Assembly: GCF_003367235.1 (NCBI RefSeq)
Contig: NZ_QRGP01000003.1
Coordinates: forward strand, 248,001-312,000
Direction: 5' to 3'
Source: Sphingorhabdus pulchriflava
GTDB taxonomy: Bacteria; Pseudomonadota; Alphaproteobacteria; Sphingomonadales; Sphingomonadaceae
DNA: 64,000 nucleotides
The position numbers and the translations under genes were made by a program. Under the pieces are notes generated by a model. It saw nothing but the letters and a program-made list of their open reading frames with translations. It did no database searches and was not told where the DNA came from. Below, one piece after another: positions 60,696 to 64,000 of the stretch (within the stretch, counting starts at the first letter, position 1; every line of letters starts with the position of its first letter).

Positions 60696-62858
60696 GTGCA
60701 AATCGAACCATTATCTCCCGAAGCGTTAGCGCTTGCGGGCCAGCCCGGGCCGACCCCCAGCGATCCCCTGATCGCTGCGATCGCCCGGTTGGCACGCGAG
60801 TTCGAGCTGCCTGATCCCGGAATATTGCTGCAGGGCTTTGCTGTTAACAGCGACGGCACCTTGCCGTTTCACCAAGCCGAAATCGCTGCTGAGCTTGTCG
60901 GACTGCAATGCGATACACTGCCGATGGGACGGCTGCCGACCAAATCGCGTCAGTTGCCCGCCTTGATACGCACGCGCGATGGCGCGGCAATTGTTTATGA
61001 AAGCAACAAGGATCAGTTGTTGCTCTGGACCCCCGGCAATGGGGAACCGGTCTGGACCGATGCCGAAGCCGTCGAGGCGGAATTTGCCGGGCAGGCGGTA
61101 CACATATTGGGCAATGCCAATTTGCGTCAAGGCGAAGATGTCGGCAAAGTGGCTGCGCTGCGCGGACACTGGTTCTGGTCTGAACTCTATAAGTTGCGCC
61201 GCGAATTTTATCCGGTTCTGTGGGCCGCGTTGCTGATCAATCTGCTGGCTTTCGCCCTGCCGTTGTTCACGATGAATGTGTATGATCGAATCATTCCAAA
61301 CCGCGCAATTTCAAGCCTTTGGGTGCTTGCCATCGGCGTGGTCTTGGCCTTTGCCGTGGAATTTGCGCTCCGCATGGCGCGTGCTGGATTGCTCGACGAG
61401 TTGGGGCGGAAACTCGATCTGAAGCTGTCTGAGAAAATCTTCGGAAAGCTCGTCAATATCCCCCTTGCGGAACGTGCTGGCGATACAGGTCGCCTGTCGC
61501 GCCGGGTTTCCGAATATGAAATTGTCCGCGATTTCTTTGCGTCGACCACCATCACCTTGCTGGTCGATTTCATCTTCATGATCGTCTTCGTCGCAATGAT
61601 TGCGATCCTTGCAGGCTGGCTGGCAGTTATCCCTGTGGTGATTATCGGTGCGATGATTGCCGCAGGCATGGTGTTGCAACGCAAGATGACCGCCGCCGCA
61701 ATCGACGCACAGCATGATGCCGGCCTGCAGAATTCGCTGCTGGTGGAAAGCATTGCTGGCGCTGAAACGCTGAAGGCCTGTGCCGCAGAAGGCCGCATCG
61801 TCGGTCGCTGGCGCAATGTCGCAAGCATGAGCGCGCAGACTCAGGAGCGTTTGCGCCGGCTGAGCGCGATTTCGGTTACGCTCGCCAGCCTGTGTCAGCA
61901 GATTACCAGCATCGCCTTGGTCATCGGCGGCTTCTACATGTTCGATTCGGGTACCATTTCGATGGGCGCGATTATTGCCATTGTAATGCTTGCCGGTCGC
62001 TCGCTGAGCCCTGCTGGCCAATTGGCGTTCCTGATAACGCGCGGACGCCAGGCACTGACCGTACTCGACAGCATCGAAAAGCTAATGCTGAGCGGCGATG
62101 AACGTACTGCGGGTAGCCAAAGCGTCGTGCCGCAGGTTCGCGAAGGGCTGATTCGGGTAGAGGATATGAGCTTTAGCTATCCGGGTGCGGCTCAGCCGGC
62201 TCTCGCTGAAATCAACCTGAACATCAAACCGGGCGAAAAAGTAGCCATTATCGGGCGCGTTGCTTCGGGCAAATCGACACTCGGGCGCGTGCTTTGCGGG
62301 TTGTACTTCCCCGATGGCGGCTCGGTCCAGGTCGATGGCCTCGACAATCGCCAGTTCCGGCCCGCCGATTTGCGCAGCCAGTTGCGCTTCGTCGGGCAGG
62401 ATGCCGAACTGTTCGGTGGCTCGATTAAGGATAATCTGCTGCTGGCGGCCCCCAGAGCGGACGATGCCCAGCTGATTGCGGCATTGCGCCGTGTCGGAGC
62501 GGACGAATTTCTTGGCCGTGATGCTGGCGGTTTTGACCGGCTGGCGGGGGAGCGTGGTCGTAGCCTTTCGGGTGGACAGCGTTCCTTCCTGTTGCTGGCA
62601 CGGTCGCTGGCAAATCCGTCCAAACTGCTTTTTCTTGATGAGCCGACCGGCGCAATGGACAGCGCTACCGAAAAGCTCTTTATCGAAAAATTAGGGGCAG
62701 CTCTTTACCCGGATCAGACCCTTGTTGTGTCAACACACAGGCAGGCGATCCTGTCATTGTGCGACAGGCTGATCGTCATGGATGGCGGCCGGATTATCGC
62801 GGATGGCCCGCGTGAAAAAATCATGGCGCAGGCCGCTGCGCAGGGGGCAGCGACATGA
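60696..62858 (+). CDS. Type I secretion ABC transporter (permease-ATPase fusion, LapB-like)
   Basis: The 720-residue half-transporter would export the adhesin across the inner membrane. An N-terminal C39-like domain (about residues 20-150) lacks the catalytic Cys of peptidase-type ABC proteins, as in LapB and HlyB. Five to six membrane helices (about 170-430) follow, with the nucleotide-binding domain at the C-terminus: Walker A GRVASGKS (520-527), signature LSGGQR (624-629) and Walker B KLLFLDEP. The GTG start is preceded by GGAACAGG. It overlaps the next gene by four bases. Confidence 0.93.
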   Translation: MQIEPLSPEALALAGQPGPTPSDPLIAAIARLAREFELPDPGILLQGFAVNSDGTLPFHQAEIAAELVGLQCDTLPMGRLPTKSRQLPALIRTRDGAAIVYESNKDQLLLWTPGNGEPVWTDAEAVEAEFAGQAVHILGNANLRQGEDVGKVAALRGHWFWSELYKLRREFYPVLWAALLINLLAFALPLFTMNVYDRIIPNRAISSLWVLAIGVVLAFAVEFALRMARAGLLDELGRKLDLKLSEKIFGKLVNIPLAERAGDTGRLSRRVSEYEIVRDFFASTTITLLVDFIFMIVFVAMIAILAGWLAVIPVVIIGAMIAAGMVLQRKMTAAAIDAQHDAGLQNSLLVESIAGAETLKACAAEGRIVGRWRNVASMSAQTQERLRRLSAISVTLASLCQQITSIALVIGGFYMFDSGTISMGAIIAIVMLAGRSLSPAGQLAFLITRGRQALTVLDSIEKLMLSGDERTAGSQSVVPQVREGLIRVEDMSFSYPGAAQPALAEINLNIKPGEKVAIIGRVASGKSTLGRVLCGLYFPDGGSVQVDGLDNRQFRPADLRSQLRFVGQDAELFGGSIKDNLLLAAPRADDAQLIAALRRVGADEFLGRDAGGFDRLAGERGRSLSGGQRSFLLLARSLANPSKLLFLDEPTGAMDSATEKLFIEKLGAALYPDQTLVVSTHRQAILSLCDRLIVMDGGRIIADGPREKIMAQAAAQGAAT

Positions 62859-63955
62859 TGCACGATTTTCCTGATACCGGCGAGTTGATTATCGTCGAAC
62901 GTGTCGAACACGAACCGGTGTACACCAGGAACTCGACCTTGCCGTGGGTTATTGCGGCGCTGGTGGGTTTTGGTCTGCTGTTCGCAACTATTATTCCGCG
63001 CGTCGACTTTGCCGAAATGGGCGAGATGGCACGCGCATGGACCGGAAGTGGACAGGGAAGCGAAACCAAGAAGCTCGCCCCTGAAATGCAGGCGCTGCTC
63101 AACGAAACGCTGGCAGGCAAGCCGGCACTTGCCGAAGAGGGCACGGCAGCCGAGCAGCTCAACGAGGCGATGCCGCTGTCGACCCTTCCGGTTGAAGCTG
63201 CGCGTCCCTTTGTGATGCCCTATGATTCCATTCCGATTGCGGACCGGGCGCTGCGCTGTCTGACCCAGGCTGTCTATTATGAAGCCGGGTTTGAGCCGAT
63301 GGAGGGCCGTCATGCCGTTGCGCAGGTCATCCTCAACCGCATGCGCCACCCCGCCTATCCGAATTCGGTTTGCGGCGTGGTTTATCAGGGCAGCTCGCGC
63401 CCCGGATGCCAGTTCAGCTTCACCTGCGACGGATCGCTCTATCGTGCGCCGGATCCCAAAGCCTGGGCCGTCGCCCGCGATGTCGCTCAGCAGGCACTTT
63501 CGGGCAAGGTTACATCGGCGGTAGGCATGGCTACGCACTATCACGCCAATTATGTGTCACCCTATTGGGCGCCCAAGCTGACCAAGATCAACAAGATCGG
63601 TGCGCACATCTTCTATCGCTGGCCGGGCAATTGGGGTCGCCCAGGGGCCTTTACCGATGGCTATTCGGGCAAGGAATTCATCCCGGCCCTGTCGAGCCTG
63701 GCCAATATCAACGCAGGCAAGCTGGGCATGGATGGTGAGGAACTGCTCGAAGAGGCTGCAACAGCTCCTGCTGCACTGCCTCCTGATCCGACCGACCGTC
63801 GGGCCGAGAATGACCTTGGCGGACGCATGGATGTCAGCAAGGGTTGGAAACTGACCATTCCGTCGCCGACCGAAAGCCGCGGTGCCTATGAACGGGCACA
63901 AATGTCGCAAGGCACAATAGCCGCGCCCGCAACCGTCGCAGGTGCCACCCCATGA
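62855..63955 (+). CDS. SleB-type cell wall hydrolase with membrane anchor
   Basis: The 366-residue protein has one membrane segment (about residues 29-47, LPWVIAALVGFGLLFATII) and a SleB/CwlJ-type hydrolase domain near residues 125-275. Its core AVYYEAGFEPMEGRHAVAQVILNRMRHPAYP carries the catalytic Glu of this lytic transglycosylase-like family, followed by CQFSFTCDG and THYHANYVSPYWAPKL. The domain would lie in the periplasm. It shares its start with the end of the ABC transporter gene and its stop with the next gene, so it is built into the secretion operon. Opening the peptidoglycan for the export complex is an inference. Confidence 0.88.
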   Translation: MMHDFPDTGELIIVERVEHEPVYTRNSTLPWVIAALVGFGLLFATIIPRVDFAEMGEMARAWTGSGQGSETKKLAPEMQALLNETLAGKPALAEEGTAAEQLNEAMPLSTLPVEAARPFVMPYDSIPIADRALRCLTQAVYYEAGFEPMEGRHAVAQVILNRMRHPAYPNSVCGVVYQGSSRPGCQFSFTCDGSLYRAPDPKAWAVARDVAQQALSGKVTSAVGMATHYHANYVSPYWAPKLTKINKIGAHIFYRWPGNWGRPGAFTDGYSGKEFIPALSSLANINAGKLGMDGEELLEEAATAPAALPPDPTDRRAENDLGGRMDVSKGWKLTIPSPTESRGAYERAQMSQGTIAAPATVAGATP

Positions 63956-64000
63956 AGATTGTCAAATGGTACCGCCGGTTGAATGCGGGTGAACGGGTTA
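63952..64000 (+). CDS. Partial gene, possibly the HlyD-type adaptor of the type I system
   Basis: Only the first 16 codons are inside the window (MKIVKWYRRLNAGERV). The ATG overlaps the stop of the hydrolase gene by four bases, the same coupling as between the preceding two genes. A positively charged start before a likely membrane anchor fits a membrane fusion protein, which is the one component of the secretion system not yet seen, but the sequence is too short to prove this. Confidence 0.5.
   Translation, partial: MKIVKWYRRLNAGERV

Noticed and set aside
1-64000. Signs of prophage, insertion sequences or integrated islands
   Set aside because: No transposase, integrase or phage genes and no flanking duplications were found; the tRNA-Glu gene has no visible integrated element beside it.

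Overview
The window reads as a chromosomal segment of an alphaproteobacterium, most likely a sphingomonad (Sphingomonadales). The grounds are a fairly GC-rich, tightly packed genome with many overlapping start and stop codons; family types common in that group (MmcB-type nuclease, COQ9, UbiK, alphaproteobacterial Cpa/Tad pilus genes); direct-repeat LexA-like and CtrA-like sites of the alphaproteobacterial form; and copies of a short dispersed palindrome frequent in sphingomonad genomes. No insertion sequence, prophage, CRISPR array or rRNA is visible. The only RNA gene I can name is a tRNA-Glu(UUC).

Positions 1-29 kb are mostly core metabolism and housekeeping. In order: a two-subunit CoA-transferase with a small membrane protein and a beta-lactamase-fold serine hydrolase; a glutathione transferase; a 398-bp gap holding a strong RNA-like stem-loop; a two-domain M16 zinc protease with a small beta-rich protein; TspO and UbiK; a YbjN protein; two hotdog thioesterases; an SOS-type box in front of an MmcB nuclease; a DUF3604 protein, a sterol-desaturase-like hydroxylase and an Old Yellow Enzyme; an EamA transporter with COQ9; feoAB; ssb; a TVP38 membrane protein with a flavin disulfide oxidoreductase; tRNA-Glu and recJ; a crotonase with a FadH-like reductase; and a small envelope group (unrecognised membrane protein, Wzy/O-antigen-ligase-like protein, PAP2/AUR1-like lipid enzyme).

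Positions 29.2-42.2 kb hold a complete Flp/Tad pilus locus on the plus strand: flp, cpaB, cpaC, a small lipoprotein, tadG-, tadE- and tadF-like genes, cpaE, cpaF, tadB, tadC, tadD, a second TPR protein and the prepilin peptidase cpaA. The AT-rich leader before flp carries a perfect TTAA-N7-TTAA site (CtrA type) and a second near match. A hairpin between flp and cpaB probably lets pilin mRNA exceed that of the assembly machine.

Positions 42.2-64 kb hold a second surface system. A NarL-type two-component pair on the minus strand lies between the pilus locus and a 4320-residue repeat adhesin, and the kinase is divergent from the adhesin. The adhesin has a LapA-like N-terminal module ending in a Pro-Ala-Ala-Gly motif, about twenty VCBS/DUF5801-type repeats, a von Willebrand A domain and an EF-hand-like calcium region, but no classical RTX nonapeptides. 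It is followed in one direction by an OmpA-domain protein, a TolC-family protein with an unusual 206-residue Ala/Pro/Val-rich N-terminal extension, a type I secretion ABC transporter, a SleB-type cell-wall hydrolase and the first codons of another gene, possibly the HlyD-type adaptor. My best reading of the most interesting content is this adhesin and type I secretion locus, with a wall hydrolase and an extended TolC built in, set next to a Tad pilus locus and a two-component system that may control one or both.
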